From: Paenibacillus antri
GTDB lineage: Bacteria; Bacillota; Bacilli; Paenibacillales; YIM-B00363
Assembly (NCBI RefSeq): GCF_005765165.1
Contig: NZ_VCIW01000021.1
Span: 1-64,000 of the forward strand
Length of the DNA: 64,000 nucleotides
Reading direction: 5' to 3'
Made by a program: the position numbers and the translations under genes. The number at the start of each line of letters is the position of its first letter. Within the stretch, counting starts at the first letter, position 1. The notes beneath the pieces were generated by a model. That model made no database searches. It was not told where the DNA came from and worked only from the letters and a program-made list of their open reading frames with translations. Below are positions 26,555 to 35,741 of the stretch, piece by piece.

Positions 26555-26819
26555 TACGGTCGTTCAGGGGAAGGATCACATCGTCAGCGACATGGACGGG
26601 GAGAAAGTGATGTTAAGCATTCGCAACGGCAAATATTACAACTTGGGCGAGATCGGCGGAGACATCTGGGACCTCATCGCCGCGCCGTCCCGAGTCGAAG
26701 CGGTCGTCGATGCGTTGATCGGGCGATACGATGTCGAGCGCGATCGATGCGAAGATCACGTCCTGGCGTTCCTCGCCCGCTTAGCCGACGAGAAGCTGAT
26801 CGAGGTGGAGCGCTCCTAA
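26523..26819 (+). CDS. Lasso biosynthesis B1 protein (PqqD-like leader-binding)
   Basis: A 98-residue PqqD-fold protein: strands around DGEKVMLSIRNGKYYNLGEIGGDIWDLI (quoted here only as a region, residues about 25-52), then a helix with DALIGRYDV and a C-terminal LIEVERS. It binds the leader of the lasso precursor and delivers it to the B2 protease. ATG 26523 follows AGGAGGA. Its stop overlaps the B2 start by one base (TAATG), consistent with the two halves of a split B enzyme being made together. Confidence 0.9.
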   Translation: MQRANLIHPLDTVVQGKDHIVSDMDGEKVMLSIRNGKYYNLGEIGGDIWDLIAAPSRVEAVVDALIGRYDVERDRCEDHVLAFLARLADEKLIEVERS

Positions 26820-27268
26820 TGAGTCTCCTGCGCAAATGGAACCGGCTGTGGACGCTGGACGGAAAAACCCGTCTCTTGTTCGTGGAAGCCTATTTCTCCT
26901 TAGGCTGGGCCCGCTTGCTGCTCCTTTTCCCCTTCTCGCGCATCGCGTTCACCTTAGGCACCAGAATGAAGGAAACCCCGACGGTCGCGACGGTCGAGGA
27001 AACGAGAACGGCGAGACGCATTTCGGCAGCCGTGCAATGCGTCAGCCGCCATACGTTCTGGGATAGCAAATGTTTGGTCCGCGCGATCTCCTGCCAGAAG
27101 ATGCTGCGGCGCCGGGGCATCGCCAGCACCTTGTACTTGGGAACGGGGCGGGACGAAAGCGGCGGCCTAGCGGCTCACGCGTGGCTTCGGTGCGGCGCGT
27201 TGTACGTTTCGGGCCGCGAAGAGATGCACCGCTTTACGGTCGTCGGCACGTTCGCCGACTCGAAATGA
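26819..27268 (+). CDS. Lasso biosynthesis B2 protein (transglutaminase-like leader peptidase)
   Basis: A 149-residue protein of the lasso B2 family. The catalytic Cys is in SKCLVRAISCQKML and the His in GLAAHAWLRCG, the usual Cys-x(n)-His order, followed by the late strand with VVG. It cuts the precursor between residues 22 and 23, after the Thr-Met pair, freeing the core N-terminus for cyclisation. ATG 26819 is coupled to the B1 stop; the frame extends upstream only because it overlaps B1. Length is typical. Confidence 0.9.
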   Translation: MSLLRKWNRLWTLDGKTRLLFVEAYFSLGWARLLLLFPFSRIAFTLGTRMKETPTVATVEETRTARRISAAVQCVSRHTFWDSKCLVRAISCQKMLRRRGIASTLYLGTGRDESGGLAAHAWLRCGALYVSGREEMHRFTVVGTFADSK

Positions 27269-27652
27269 TTGAAGGGGAGAGAGTTCCCTCGTAGCAATGG
27301 GGTAGATCGGCCATTCGTGGCGGTCAACGGCATTCGCACGACCGCGTGGAGGGCCTTGCTGCGGCAGGCACATCGCAATTGGCAGGAGCAGCTGTTGGGC
27401 TAGGCGTTAATAGAAAGACGGATCTCCTGCATTCGAAGGCGGACGACCGACATCGGAGCTCCTTCGATCCAATCGTGTGATGCGATTGGCGTAGGGGTTC
27501 GTATTTTTTATGGACGTTCACGCTTCCTGCATCCTTATACGTCGGACGCTCAATCGCTGCCGCTCCCTTGCACTTCTTGTACTATCCGCTGCATCAGGCG
27601 CAGTGGCTTGACGAAAATCGATAATCCGGTTTGACGCTCAGGAGGGTATGCA
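27269..27652. other. Gene-free stretch with possible remnant
   Basis: No intact gene is visible in these 384 bases. On the plus strand, 27316-27402 encodes a 28-codon open stretch (ending ALLRQAHRNWQEQLLG) with neighbour-like codon use but no ribosome site. Several short unrelated frames follow. It may be the tail of a decayed gene or a leader for the exporter gene. AGGAGG at 27640-27645 belongs to the next gene. Confidence 0.4.
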
Positions 27653-29440
27653 GTGAGAGCCATCGCCATCGTATGTAGAAAATTGATCGCGACCGAGGGT
27701 TTGAAGTTGGGGTACCACCTCTTCGGCATGGTTATGGTAAGCTTGTTCGCGGGCGTCGGAACGTTCTTGCTCATCCCGCTGATCAGCCTCAGCGGCTTGA
27801 CGGAAGCGACGGTGAAGCTTTCTCTGCTTACGCCGTTGACCGAGGCGCTCCGCGAGCATCCCCCTGCCGCGAGTTTAGGCATTGTGCTTTCGGCCTATAC
27901 GGTGGTTATGTTAGGGCAGTTCGCGTTACAGCGCACCGTGACGATCCGGAACGTGAGGCTAATGAACCGGTTCGGAGAAGACGTCCGACTGGAGACGTAT
28001 CGGGGGATCATGAACGCCGAATGGCCTTTCTTCCTTCGGAAGAAGAAGACGGATTTGACGAATGCGCTTAGCGCGGAGTTAGCCCGCGTCATTCATGGCA
28101 CCTTCTTGGTTTTGCAGGTTGCCGCCTCGAGTGTTTTTATGTTTATCCAGATCGGGTTGGCGTTCTGGCTCGCTCCGGGGGTGACCGGTTTCGTGTTGGC
28201 GTGCGGAACGATTCTGGCTGTGTTCTCGAGCCGCTACATTAAGAAAGCCAAAGCTTTGGGCGGACAGAGCTCCTCGTTAGCCCAGGCTTATTTGTCCGAA
28301 ATTACGGATCAATTGAACGGGATGAAGGAAATCAAGAGCAATAACTTGATCGCGTCCCGGTGGGACGGCTACCAGAAACTTGTAAAGAAGATGACGACGG
28401 AATCGATGGGGTATATTCAGATTAAATCAGGTTCGGATTTTCTCTATAAAGCGGCATCTACGTTGTTTATTTCGGCGTTCCTCTATGTTTCGGCGACTAT
28501 GTTTCATGCGAAATTAGATCAATTGCTCATTGTCGTCATTATTTTCGCGCGGCTGTGGCCGATCTTTACGGGCCTGCAAGCTTCGTTGCAGCAGTTGGCC
28601 TCCGCCCTTCCTGCGTTCGTATCCGTTACGGAATTGCAGGAGGAATGCAGACGTGCTTCCGAGCGGCTGGACGCGAACGCCGGGAAGATCGCTTTAACCT
28701 ATGGCGTCGAGTGTCGAGACGTGTCGTTTCGTTATGCAGGGGACAATGGGGCCAGAGCGCTTGAAGAAGTGAACTTGTTCATTCCGGCGAACGGCATGAC
28801 GGCGGTCGTCGGCCGCTCCGGAGCAGGGAAGAGCACGCTGATCGACGTCTTAATGGGGTTGATTCGCCCGCAGCGGGGACAAGTGTTGATCGACGGTCGG
28901 CAGCTGGATCAAGCCGACATCCAAGCGCTGCGCAATTCGATCAGTTATGTGCCTCAAGACCCATATTTATTTAGCGGTACGATGCGGGAAAATTTTATGC
29001 TGGCGCAGCCGAACGCGACGGAAGCCGATCTGTGGGAAGCCCTGGAGTTCGCCTCCGCGGCGCCGTTCGTTCGCAAGCTCCCAGAGGGACTCGATACCCA
29101 AATCGGAGACAGAGGGATTCGGCTGTCGGGAGGAGAACGTCAACGTCTCGTCCTCGCCCGGGCGATCCTGCGGAAGCCGTCCATTCTCATCATGGACGAG
29201 GCGACTAGCGCGCTCGATTCGGAGAACGAAACGAACATTCAATCCGCGTTGGAGGCGTTGAAGGGGACTATGACCGTCATCGTCATCGCCCATCGCTTCT
29301 CGACCATTCGCAGCGCCGATCAAGTCGTGGTCCTGGACGAAGGACGGATCGTGCAGTGCGGGTCCTTCGTGCAGCTCGCGGAGGAAACCGGGGGCTTGTT
29401 CCAAGTGTTACTAGGCAATCAGCGGAAGCTGGCGATGTAA
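27653..29440 (+). CDS. ABC exporter of the lasso cluster (D protein)
   Basis: A 595-residue fused exporter: an N-terminal membrane domain with about six helices (to residue about 310) and an ATPase with Walker A GRSGAGKST, signature LSGGERQR and Walker B ILIMDEATSALD. There is no peptidase domain. It probably exports the mature lasso peptide and confers self-immunity, the usual role of lasso D proteins. GTG 27653 follows AGGAGG. The 384-bp gap to B2 is unusually large for this otherwise tightly packed cluster. Confidence 0.9.
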   Translation: MRAIAIVCRKLIATEGLKLGYHLFGMVMVSLFAGVGTFLLIPLISLSGLTEATVKLSLLTPLTEALREHPPAASLGIVLSAYTVVMLGQFALQRTVTIRNVRLMNRFGEDVRLETYRGIMNAEWPFFLRKKKTDLTNALSAELARVIHGTFLVLQVAASSVFMFIQIGLAFWLAPGVTGFVLACGTILAVFSSRYIKKAKALGGQSSSLAQAYLSEITDQLNGMKEIKSNNLIASRWDGYQKLVKKMTTESMGYIQIKSGSDFLYKAASTLFISAFLYVSATMFHAKLDQLLIVVIIFARLWPIFTGLQASLQQLASALPAFVSVTELQEECRRASERLDANAGKIALTYGVECRDVSFRYAGDNGARALEEVNLFIPANGMTAVVGRSGAGKSTLIDVLMGLIRPQRGQVLIDGRQLDQADIQALRNSISYVPQDPYLFSGTMRENFMLAQPNATEADLWEALEFASAAPFVRKLPEGLDTQIGDRGIRLSGGERQRLVLARAILRKPSILIMDEATSALDSENETNIQSALEALKGTMTVIVIAHRFSTIRSADQVVVLDEGRIVQCGSFVQLAEETGGLFQVLLGNQRKLAM

Positions 29441-29459
29441 AAGCGGAAGCTAAAATATG

Positions 29460-29551
29460 TTGACATGTTCACTATAAAGAACTAAAATTAGGTCAAGAGT
29501 ACTGAATAGCGAACATCTTCTTTTTTTGTTCGCCCGTTCTTAATTGAGAAC
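29460..29551 (+). promoter_or_regulatory. SinR-operator promoter of the main eps operon
   Basis: TTGACA (29460-29465), one base, GTTCACTATAAAGAAC (29467-29482), then TAAAAT (29483-29488): same layout as at 13802 and 56184. A second palindrome, GTTCTTAATTGAGAAC, lies at 29536-29551. GCGAAC (about 29509-29514) and GTTCGC (29528-29533) between them can pair across a T-rich loop. Confidence 0.78.
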
Positions 29552-29690
29552 GGAACCTTCGGTGATGTCTCCTGACCGTTATCAAGCGGAGGCACTCGGC
29601 CATGCTGTGGGTCTATGGGCCTTAGACGCAAGTCGTCAAGGGTGTGGCGTGAGGAAGGGTTTAATGCCCTATAGAGGGTCGCGTGACCAT
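29552..29690 (+). ncRNA. Candidate EAR (eps-associated RNA) antitermination element
   Basis: Some 140 nt of non-coding leader between the eps promoter and the epsC-like gene, rich in short complementary arms: AGGG...CCCT at about 29656-29670 and GGTC-GCGT-GACC at 29677-29688. In B. subtilis the EAR element lies directly upstream of epsC in the eps operon and lets polymerase read through terminators over the long operon. The position here, upstream of an epsC homologue and of a 22-kb gene run, matches. I identify it by position and structure, not by a covariance-model match. Confidence 0.55.
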
Positions 29691-29693
29691 AAT

Positions 29694-29750
29694 CTTAAAT
29701 TTTTTAACCGTATGGTTTTTCTGAAAAACCATACGGTTAAAAAATTTAAG
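29694..29750 (+). repeat. 27-bp perfect hairpin in the eps leader
   Basis: The left arm 29694-29720 and right arm 29724-29750 are perfectly complementary over 27 bp with a 3-base loop. There is no T run after it, so it is not a standard terminator. It ends 24 bp before the TTG start of the epsC-like gene and would form a very stable structure just upstream of the ribosome site. Confidence 0.85.
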
Positions 29751-29774
29751 CCATACCGTTAAGGGGGAAGTCCA

Positions 29775-31631
29775 TTGACATACCGGAAACGATTTTCATT
29801 GCTGATCTTAATCGATACTGCCATCGTACTGACTGCAGTATTCATCAGCCGCCTCTTAATCAACGTCGGATCGAACGACGTCACGGCGCCGCTGCTCGTT
29901 AGTTCGTTAGCGCTGATGGTCAGTCACCACTTTTTCGCATACAGATACAAGCTTTATAAGAAAGCTTGGGAATACGCCAGCTTCGGCGAGCTTCTCATAA
30001 TCATCAAGTCCGTAACCTTTTCCATTGCCACAGCCGCTCTTATCCAACTCGTTTTCGTTCAGGATGTTTATTTCCGGATTCTGGCGGTGACCTGGATGCT
30101 TCACATGTTGTTTATCGGCGGATCTCGTCTAGGGTGGAGAATTTACCGCGACATCCGTTATCCGAAGGTACAAAGCAAGAAACGGGCATTAATTATCGGA
30201 GCGGGTTCGGCTGGGACGATGGTCGCTAGACAGCTCTTGAACAACAAAGACACGGAACTACAGCCGGTTGCTTTCATCGATGACGATACTAAGAAGCATA
30301 AGTTGGATATTATGGGTATTCCCGTAATCGGCGGAGTGAGTCAGATTGAGGCGGCGGTTCAGCGCCTGGCCATCGAGAACATCATCATCGCGATTCCTTC
30401 ATTAGGGAGGAAGGGAATCAACACTATCTTCCAAGAATGCGCAAAGACGAAGGCAAAAACCAAGATTCTTCCTATGATCGAGGATTTGGTAACGGGGAAG
30501 GTGTCTGTCAGCCAATTCCGCGATGTGCAGGTCGAAGATTTATTAGGGCGGGAGCCAATCGAACTGGACATTGAAGGAATTTCAGAATATGTCACCGATA
30601 GGGTCGTGCTGGTCACGGGAGCCGGAGGTTCAATCGGATCCGAAATATGTAGACAACTCGCTAATTTCCATCCAAGAAAGTTGGTTCTGCTGGGTCATGG
30701 CGAGAACAGTATTTACGCGATAGAAATGGCTCTGCGGGATGCAGTTCCTCCGTCTTCCATCGAAATCGTGACAGAAATCGCCGACATCCAAGATGCTAAG
30801 AAAATGATGAAAGTGATGCAACACTATCGCCCGGACGTGGTTTATCATGCAGCTGCACATAAGCACGTACCGCTAATGGAACGGAACCCGGAGGAAGCGG
30901 TGAAGAACAACATTATCGGTACGATGAACGTAGCGAAAGCGGCCAGTCGATTCGGCGTAAACACATTCGTCATGATCTCTACGGATAAAGCCGTAAACCC
31001 GACGAGCGTGATGGGAGCCAGTAAACGGTTGGCCGAAATGGTAGTTCAACATATGGATGCGGTTAGCAACACGAAGTTCGTTGCCGTCCGCTTCGGGAAT
31101 GTATTAGGGAGTCGGGGGAGTGTCATCCCCCTGTTCAAGAAGCAAATCGAAAAAGGCGGCCCCGTCACGGTTACTCACCCCGACATGGTCCGTTATTTTA
31201 TGACCATTCCGGAGGCATCCAGGCTTGTCATTCAAGCGGGGGCTTTGGCGAAAGGCGGGGAGATCTTCGTACTCGACATGGGAGAACCGGTCAAGATCGT
31301 GGATCTTGCAAAAAATTTAATTCGGCTCTCCGGAAGTTCGGTCGAAGAAATCGGGCTTGAGTATACAGGGGTGCGGCCAGGCGAGAAATTGTTTGAGGAG
31401 CTGCTCAAGCCGGATGAAGTTCATGAGAAGCAGGTATATCCGAAAATATACATCGGTCAGACATCCAATTTGTTAATCGACGAGATCGAGGAGATCGTTG
31501 GGAATTACTCGAAATATGACACGTCCTTGTTGCGAGAAACTTTGCTTAAACTAGCGAATCAACGGCGCGACGCTCCTTCACAGACTTCCCCCGTGCTTTT
31601 GCCTGTACCGCTTATCTCTGTATCAAGTTAA
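29775..31631 (+). CDS. epsC: Nucleoside-diphosphate-sugar dehydratase/epimerase, EpsC/CapD type
   Basis: A 618-residue membrane-anchored enzyme: about four membrane helices (1-120), a CoA-binding-like Rossmann fold with [12 protein letters not shown], then a short-chain dehydrogenase fold with [13 protein letters not shown]. The active segment [16 protein letters not shown] has Met in place of the usual catalytic Tyr before Lys, as in the CapD/FlaA1/PglF group. These convert UDP-GlcNAc to a 4-keto-6-deoxy sugar, the first step to bacillosamine-type sugars; the partner aminotransferase and acetyltransferase are encoded at 58-60 kb. The start is TTG 29775 after AAGGGGGAAG. Confidence 0.92.
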   Translation: MTYRKRFSLLILIDTAIVLTAVFISRLLINVGSNDVTAPLLVSSLALMVSHHFFAYRYKLYKKAWEYASFGELLIIIKSVTFSIATAALIQLVFVQDVYFRILAVTWMLHMLFIGGSRLGWRIYRDIRYPKVQSKKRALIIGAGSAGTMVARQLLNNKDTELQPVAFIDDDTKKHKLDIMGIPVIGGVSQIEAAVQRLAIENIIIAIPSLGRKGINTIFQECAKTKAKTKILPMIEDLVTGKVSVSQFRDVQVEDLLGREPIELDIEGISEYVTDRVVLVTGAGGSIGSEICRQLANFHPRKLVLLGHGENSIYAIEMALRDAVPPSSIEIVTEIADIQDAKKMMKVMQHYRPDVVYHAAAHKHVPLMERNPEEAVKNNIIGTMNVAKAASRFGVNTFVMISTDKAVNPTSVMGASKRLAEMVVQHMDAVSNTKFVAVRFGNVLGSRGSVIPLFKKQIEKGGPVTVTHPDMVRYFMTIPEASRLVIQAGALAKGGEIFVLDMGEPVKIVDLAKNLIRLSGSSVEEIGLEYTGVRPGEKLFEELLKPDEVHEKQVYPKIYIGQTSNLLIDEIEEIVGNYSKYDTSLLRETLLKLANQRRDAPSQTSPVLLPVPLISVSS

Positions 31632-31648
31632 TGAAGGGGCTGAAAAGA

Positions 31649-32536
31649 ATGAATGTTAAGAAAGCGATTATCCCTGCTGCAGGACTCGGTACCCGATTCC
31701 TTCCCGCTACGAAAGCGATGCCCAAAGAGATGCTTCCGATTGTAGATAAACCAACGATTCAATATATCGTCGAGGAGGCAGTAGAATCGGGAATCGAGGA
31801 CATTATTATCGTTACCGGAAAGGGAAAGCGGGCGATCGAAGACCACTTCGATAATTCCTTCGAATTGGAGCAAAATTTATTGGAAAAGGGAAAGTTGGAA
31901 CTTCTGAACGAGGTGCAGAAATCGGCCAAAATGGTGGATATTCATTACATCCGACAGAAGGAACCTAAAGGTCTTGGCCATGCGATCTGGTGCGCACGGA
32001 AGTTTATCGGCAACGAGCCGTTCGCCGTCCTCCTAGGCGACGATATTGTCCGGGCCGAGAAGCCATGTTTGAGGCAGCTTATAGAGCAATATAATCGCTA
32101 CCGCGCCTCAATCATCGGTGTGAAGCCGGTCTCGGACCATGAGGTGTCACGCTATGGAATTGTAGATGGCAAACCTATCGACATGGGGTTACATAGTGTC
32201 TTACATCTCGTGGAGAAACCTAAGAAAGAGTCCGCCCCTTCGAATCTTGCCATAATGGGCAGGTACGTGCTAAGTCCCCGCATTTTTGACATCCTTGCGG
32301 AGCAAGGCCCTGGAGCAGGAGGAGAAATCCAGCTAACCGATGCCATTGCAAAGCTGAATGCTCAAGAGGCTGTGTACGCTTATGAATTTCAAGGAACTCG
32401 GTATGATGTAGGCGAAAAGATGGGGTTTATCCAGACAACCATCGAATTAGCCTTGCAGCGTCAAGACTTACGGTATGACTTATTGGATTATTTGGCGCAA
32501 TTGGTTGATGCCGAGCTCACCAAGCAGTCGAGGTAA
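31649..32536 (+). CDS. galU: UTP-glucose-1-phosphate uridylyltransferase
   Basis: A 295-residue enzyme making UDP-glucose from UTP and glucose-1-phosphate. The nucleotide-binding signature [21 protein letters not shown] opens the protein; VEKP and the [12 protein letters not shown] segment near the end are also typical. ATG 31649 is preferred, with AAGGGG about 10 bases upstream; ATG 31631 overlaps the epsC-like stop and lacks a site. Together with galE at 56290 it supplies UDP-glucose and UDP-galactose to the glycosyltransferases. Confidence 0.93.
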   Translation: MNVKKAIIPAAGLGTRFLPATKAMPKEMLPIVDKPTIQYIVEEAVESGIEDIIIVTGKGKRAIEDHFDNSFELEQNLLEKGKLELLNEVQKSAKMVDIHYIRQKEPKGLGHAIWCARKFIGNEPFAVLLGDDIVRAEKPCLRQLIEQYNRYRASIIGVKPVSDHEVSRYGIVDGKPIDMGLHSVLHLVEKPKKESAPSNLAIMGRYVLSPRIFDILAEQGPGAGGEIQLTDAIAKLNAQEAVYAYEFQGTRYDVGEKMGFIQTTIELALQRQDLRYDLLDYLAQLVDAELTKQSR

Positions 32537-32539
32537 ACG

Positions 32540-33724
32540 ATGGAGAACAAGGTCTTGTTTTGCGCAACCGTTGATTATCACTTTCAAAAGTTTCATATCC
32601 CCTTTCTGCGATGGTTTAAAGAACAAGGTTGGGAAGTCCACGTGGCAGCGAAAGGCAAGCTTTCGCTTCCTTTTGTGGACGAGAAATTCGACATGCCTTT
32701 CGAGCGTTCCCCCTTCCGGGCCTCAAATTTTCAAGCATACCGGGAGCTGCGAGAACTTATCAATAATGGAGGTTATCGGATAATACACTGCCACACGCCG
32801 GTGGGAGGGGGGTTAACCCGGCTAGCGGCCAGAGAAGCGAGGCGGCAAGGAACCCATGTGCTCTATACGGCGCATGGGTTCCACTTTTTTAAAGGGGCTC
32901 CTTGGTTAAATTGGGCTATGTACTACCCTGCCGAGCGGTGGCTTGCCAAGTATACGGACTGTCTCATTACGATCAACGAAGAAGATTACAGACGTGCAAT
33001 TGAACGCCGGTTTTCAGCGGGTCGCATCTTACGGGTGCACGGCGTCGGGGTCGACATTGACTTGTACCGGCCTGTAACGAAAGCGCAGAAAACTGCCTTC
33101 AAGGAGCGGAACGGATTTCTGCCGGAGCATATCCTTATGTTTTATGCCGCTGAATTTAACGCCAACAAGAATCAGCGACTTTTGATTGAAGCGTTCGCTT
33201 TGGCAAAGCATGAGATGCCGAACGCGCAGCTTCTTCTTGCTGGGGAAGGCCGGCTGCGCGCAAGCTGCGAGGAGCTCGCTGCGCGGCTTGGCGTGCTCGA
33301 CAGGGTCCGATTCCTTGGATACCGCGACGATATTGCGGATCTGCTTCCGATGTGTGATGTGGCGCTCGCGTCCAGTCTGCGGGAAGGCTTGCCGGTCAAT
33401 ATCGTAGAGGCGATGGCTTGCGGACTTCCGGTGCTTGCGAGTCGGAACAGAGGCCATTCGGAACTTGTGGCTGACGGGGTTAACGGGTATATCGTAAGTT
33501 CGAAGGATGCAAGAGAAATGGCCGCTAAAATGGCCTCGTTGTACCGATTGGACTACGTTAGAGAACAATTCGGACAAGAAAGCCGCCGGAGCGCCGACCG
33601 GTACTCACTTGGAAGGGTCGAAGGCGAGCTTTCGAAAATTTACCTATCCTACTTGGATGGCGCGCATGGAGTCACCGATGAAGAAAAGGGAGAGTGGACC
33701 AAAGTTCCATGGGGAGTCCAGTGA
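32540..33724 (+). CDS. Glycosyltransferase family 4 (EpsD-like)
   Basis: A 394-residue GT-B enzyme. The N-terminal acceptor domain holds IIHCHTPVGG and VLYTAHGFHFFKG, typical of EpsD-type and related N-acetylhexosaminyl transferases. The C-terminal donor domain has SSLREGLPVNIVEAMACGLPV with the E-x7-E motif of GT4 retaining enzymes. It begins 3 bp after the galU stop. Like B. subtilis epsD it lies downstream of epsC. The sugar it adds cannot be read from sequence. Confidence 0.9.
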   Translation: MENKVLFCATVDYHFQKFHIPFLRWFKEQGWEVHVAAKGKLSLPFVDEKFDMPFERSPFRASNFQAYRELRELINNGGYRIIHCHTPVGGGLTRLAAREARRQGTHVLYTAHGFHFFKGAPWLNWAMYYPAERWLAKYTDCLITINEEDYRRAIERRFSAGRILRVHGVGVDIDLYRPVTKAQKTAFKERNGFLPEHILMFYAAEFNANKNQRLLIEAFALAKHEMPNAQLLLAGEGRLRASCEELAARLGVLDRVRFLGYRDDIADLLPMCDVALASSLREGLPVNIVEAMACGLPVLASRNRGHSELVADGVNGYIVSSKDAREMAAKMASLYRLDYVREQFGQESRRSADRYSLGRVEGELSKIYLSYLDGAHGVTDEEKGEWTKVPWGVQ

Positions 33725-34839
33725 AGGTTTTGCATGTTGTCGCAAACATGAACAGGGGCGGCGCAGAGACGCTGATCATGAATTTATACAGGAACATGGA
33801 CCGTTCCCTCGTCCAATTCGATTTTTTGACACATCGCGAGGGCGTATTCGACAAGGAAATACGCAGCTTGGGCGGAACGGTGTACCGCATTCCGTACATT
33901 AACGAGGTGGGTCATGTTGCGTATCTCCGCGGACTCGATCAGTTTTTCCGAAGCCATGCGGCCTATAAGATCGTACATTCCCATATGGACAAGATGAGCG
34001 GATTCGTGCTCCGCGCGGCGAACCGCGCGGGCATTCCGATCCGCATCGCGCACAGTCACAATACGAGCAGCGAAGGCGGAATCGCAGCTAAGGCGTATAA
34101 GTGGACTGCAGGGAGGTTGGTGCCGTATAACGCTACCCATCTGTTGGCTTGCTCCGAACTCGCCGCCGCTTGGATGTACCGAAGTCGCGCGAAGCACAGT
34201 TCGATCGTAAGGAACGGGATTGAATGCGAGCGGTTCCGGTTTGACCCAGCCCTAAGAAGCGAGGTCAGAGAGGAGCTGGGGATCTTACCCGAGGGCTTCG
34301 TCGTCGGGCATGTGGGACGTTTCGCGGATCAAAAAAACCATTCCTTCCTGATTGACATCTTTGCGGAGATCGTTGTACTTCGGCCGGATGCACGGTTGCT
34401 CTTGTTAGGCGACGGTCCGCTTTGCGGCGAAATCAAACGCAAGGTCGCAGACCGAGGCTTGGAGCGGAGTGTTCGATTCCTCGGAGTGCGCGGCGATGTT
34501 CATCGTATACTTCAAGCCATGGATGTTATGGTATTCCCTTCACTTCACGAGGGTTTGCCTGTGACTCTGGTCGAAGCGCAAGGGTCGGGATTACCTTGCA
34601 TCGTTTCCGATAGGATTACCCGTGAGGTAGACATGGGGCAAGGCCTCGTCAGCTTTGTGAGCTTACGTGACCATCCACGGTTGTGGGGCGAGAAGGCACT
34701 GCAATCATTTCAATTGTCTCGAAGCCGAGGCAGTTCAGACAGCCTGAAGCACAAAGGTTATGACATTCGGGAAAGTGCTTTGTGGTTACAGCAATTTTAT
34801 GACCGCCAATTCAATCAAAATGGGGTCCATTCATTATGA
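33709..34839 (+). CDS. Glycosyltransferase family 4 (EpsF-like)
   Basis: A 376-residue GT4 enzyme; the N-terminus VLHVVANMNRGGAETLIMNL followed by DRSLVQFDFLTHR matches B. subtilis EpsF, and HSHNTSSEGG and the donor-site motif SLHEGLPVTLVEAQGSGLP are present. The start is not certain: ATG 33709 (used) leaves four residues before the first strand; GTG 33721 overlaps the previous stop (GTGA) with GGGGAG ahead; GTG 33694 is also in frame. The next gene overlaps its stop by 4 bp. Confidence 0.9.
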   Translation: MGSPVKVLHVVANMNRGGAETLIMNLYRNMDRSLVQFDFLTHREGVFDKEIRSLGGTVYRIPYINEVGHVAYLRGLDQFFRSHAAYKIVHSHMDKMSGFVLRAANRAGIPIRIAHSHNTSSEGGIAAKAYKWTAGRLVPYNATHLLACSELAAAWMYRSRAKHSSIVRNGIECERFRFDPALRSEVREELGILPEGFVVGHVGRFADQKNHSFLIDIFAEIVVLRPDARLLLLGDGPLCGEIKRKVADRGLERSVRFLGVRGDVHRILQAMDVMVFPSLHEGLPVTLVEAQGSGLPCIVSDRITREVDMGQGLVSFVSLRDHPRLWGEKALQSFQLSRSRGSSDSLKHKGYDIRESALWLQQFYDRQFNQNGVHSL

Positions 34840-35741
34840 AACAACCATTGCTTACCGTGTTTACCCCGACCTATAATCGGGCATACACCTTGCATTTATG
34901 CTACGAAAGCTTGAAGCGCCAAACCAACAAAGATTTCGTGTGGCTAATTATCGACGACGGTTCTACGGACAACACAAAGGAACTCGTTGAGGGATGGATT
35001 GCGCAGGGCCTCGTGCCAATTCGTTATCATTATCAAAAGAACCAGGGGATGCATGGTGCACACAATGCGGCATATCGGTTGATCGATACAGAACTGAATG
35101 TGTGCATCGATTCTGACGATTATATGCCTGACAATGCCGTGGAAAGGATAACTTCCTTTTGGAAACGGCATGGAGGTGAGCAATACGCCGGCATTGTCGG
35201 CCTAGACGCGACGTTCGCCGGGAACATTATCGGTACCGCCATGCCGAGCCATGTGTTTGCATCCACTCTTTCAGAGTTGTACATGTTGCACAAGGTGAAA
35301 GGCGATAAGAAGCTGGTCTATCGAAGTGAACTAACGAGGGTGTGTCCGCCGTATCCGCTGTTCCCCGGAGAAAAATACTGTCCTCTAATTTATAAGTATA
35401 TGTTGATTGATCAGTTATACCCGCTGCTTGTCATGAACGAGGTCTTGTGCCACGTAGAGTATTTACCGGATGGCTCGAGCATGAACATGATTAAACAGTA
35501 TCGCAACAACCCGAACGGCTTCCTGTTTTTCCGGAAGGTGGCGATGAAATACACGCCGTCGCTGCGCAGGCGCTTCCGTGAATCGGTTCATTATGTATCT
35601 AGTAGCTTGATGGTGCGTAATCGACGTTTCGTTCAGGAGTCACCGTGCAAGGCACTGACGATCTTTGCGATTCCGATCGGATTCATGCTTTTCGCTTATA
35701 TTCGCTATACCAGACAATCGACGCCGATGAAGCAGCCATGA
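34836..35741 (+). CDS. Glycosyltransferase family 2
   Basis: A 301-residue GT-A enzyme with TVFTPTYNRAYTL, LIIDDGSTDNT and CIDSDDYM (metal-binding DxD), the ordered family 2 motifs. The C-terminal third has a hydrophobic segment (about 272-290) that may hold it at the membrane. It starts inside the preceding stop (ATGA) and ends the same way into the polymerase gene, so three genes are coupled. It may occupy the place of EpsE or EpsH of Bacillus; no EpsE motor-clutch feature can be judged from sequence alone. Confidence 0.9.
   Translation: MKQPLLTVFTPTYNRAYTLHLCYESLKRQTNKDFVWLIIDDGSTDNTKELVEGWIAQGLVPIRYHYQKNQGMHGAHNAAYRLIDTELNVCIDSDDYMPDNAVERITSFWKRHGGEQYAGIVGLDATFAGNIIGTAMPSHVFASTLSELYMLHKVKGDKKLVYRSELTRVCPPYPLFPGEKYCPLIYKYMLIDQLYPLLVMNEVLCHVEYLPDGSSMNMIKQYRNNPNGFLFFRKVAMKYTPSLRRRFRESVHYVSSSLMVRNRRFVQESPCKALTIFAIPIGFMLFAYIRYTRQSTPMKQP

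Noticed and set aside
27499..27621. Short plus-strand frame from ATG in the gap before the lasso exporter.
   Set aside because: No ribosome site and a composition unlike the neighbours; the strand opposite is equally open.
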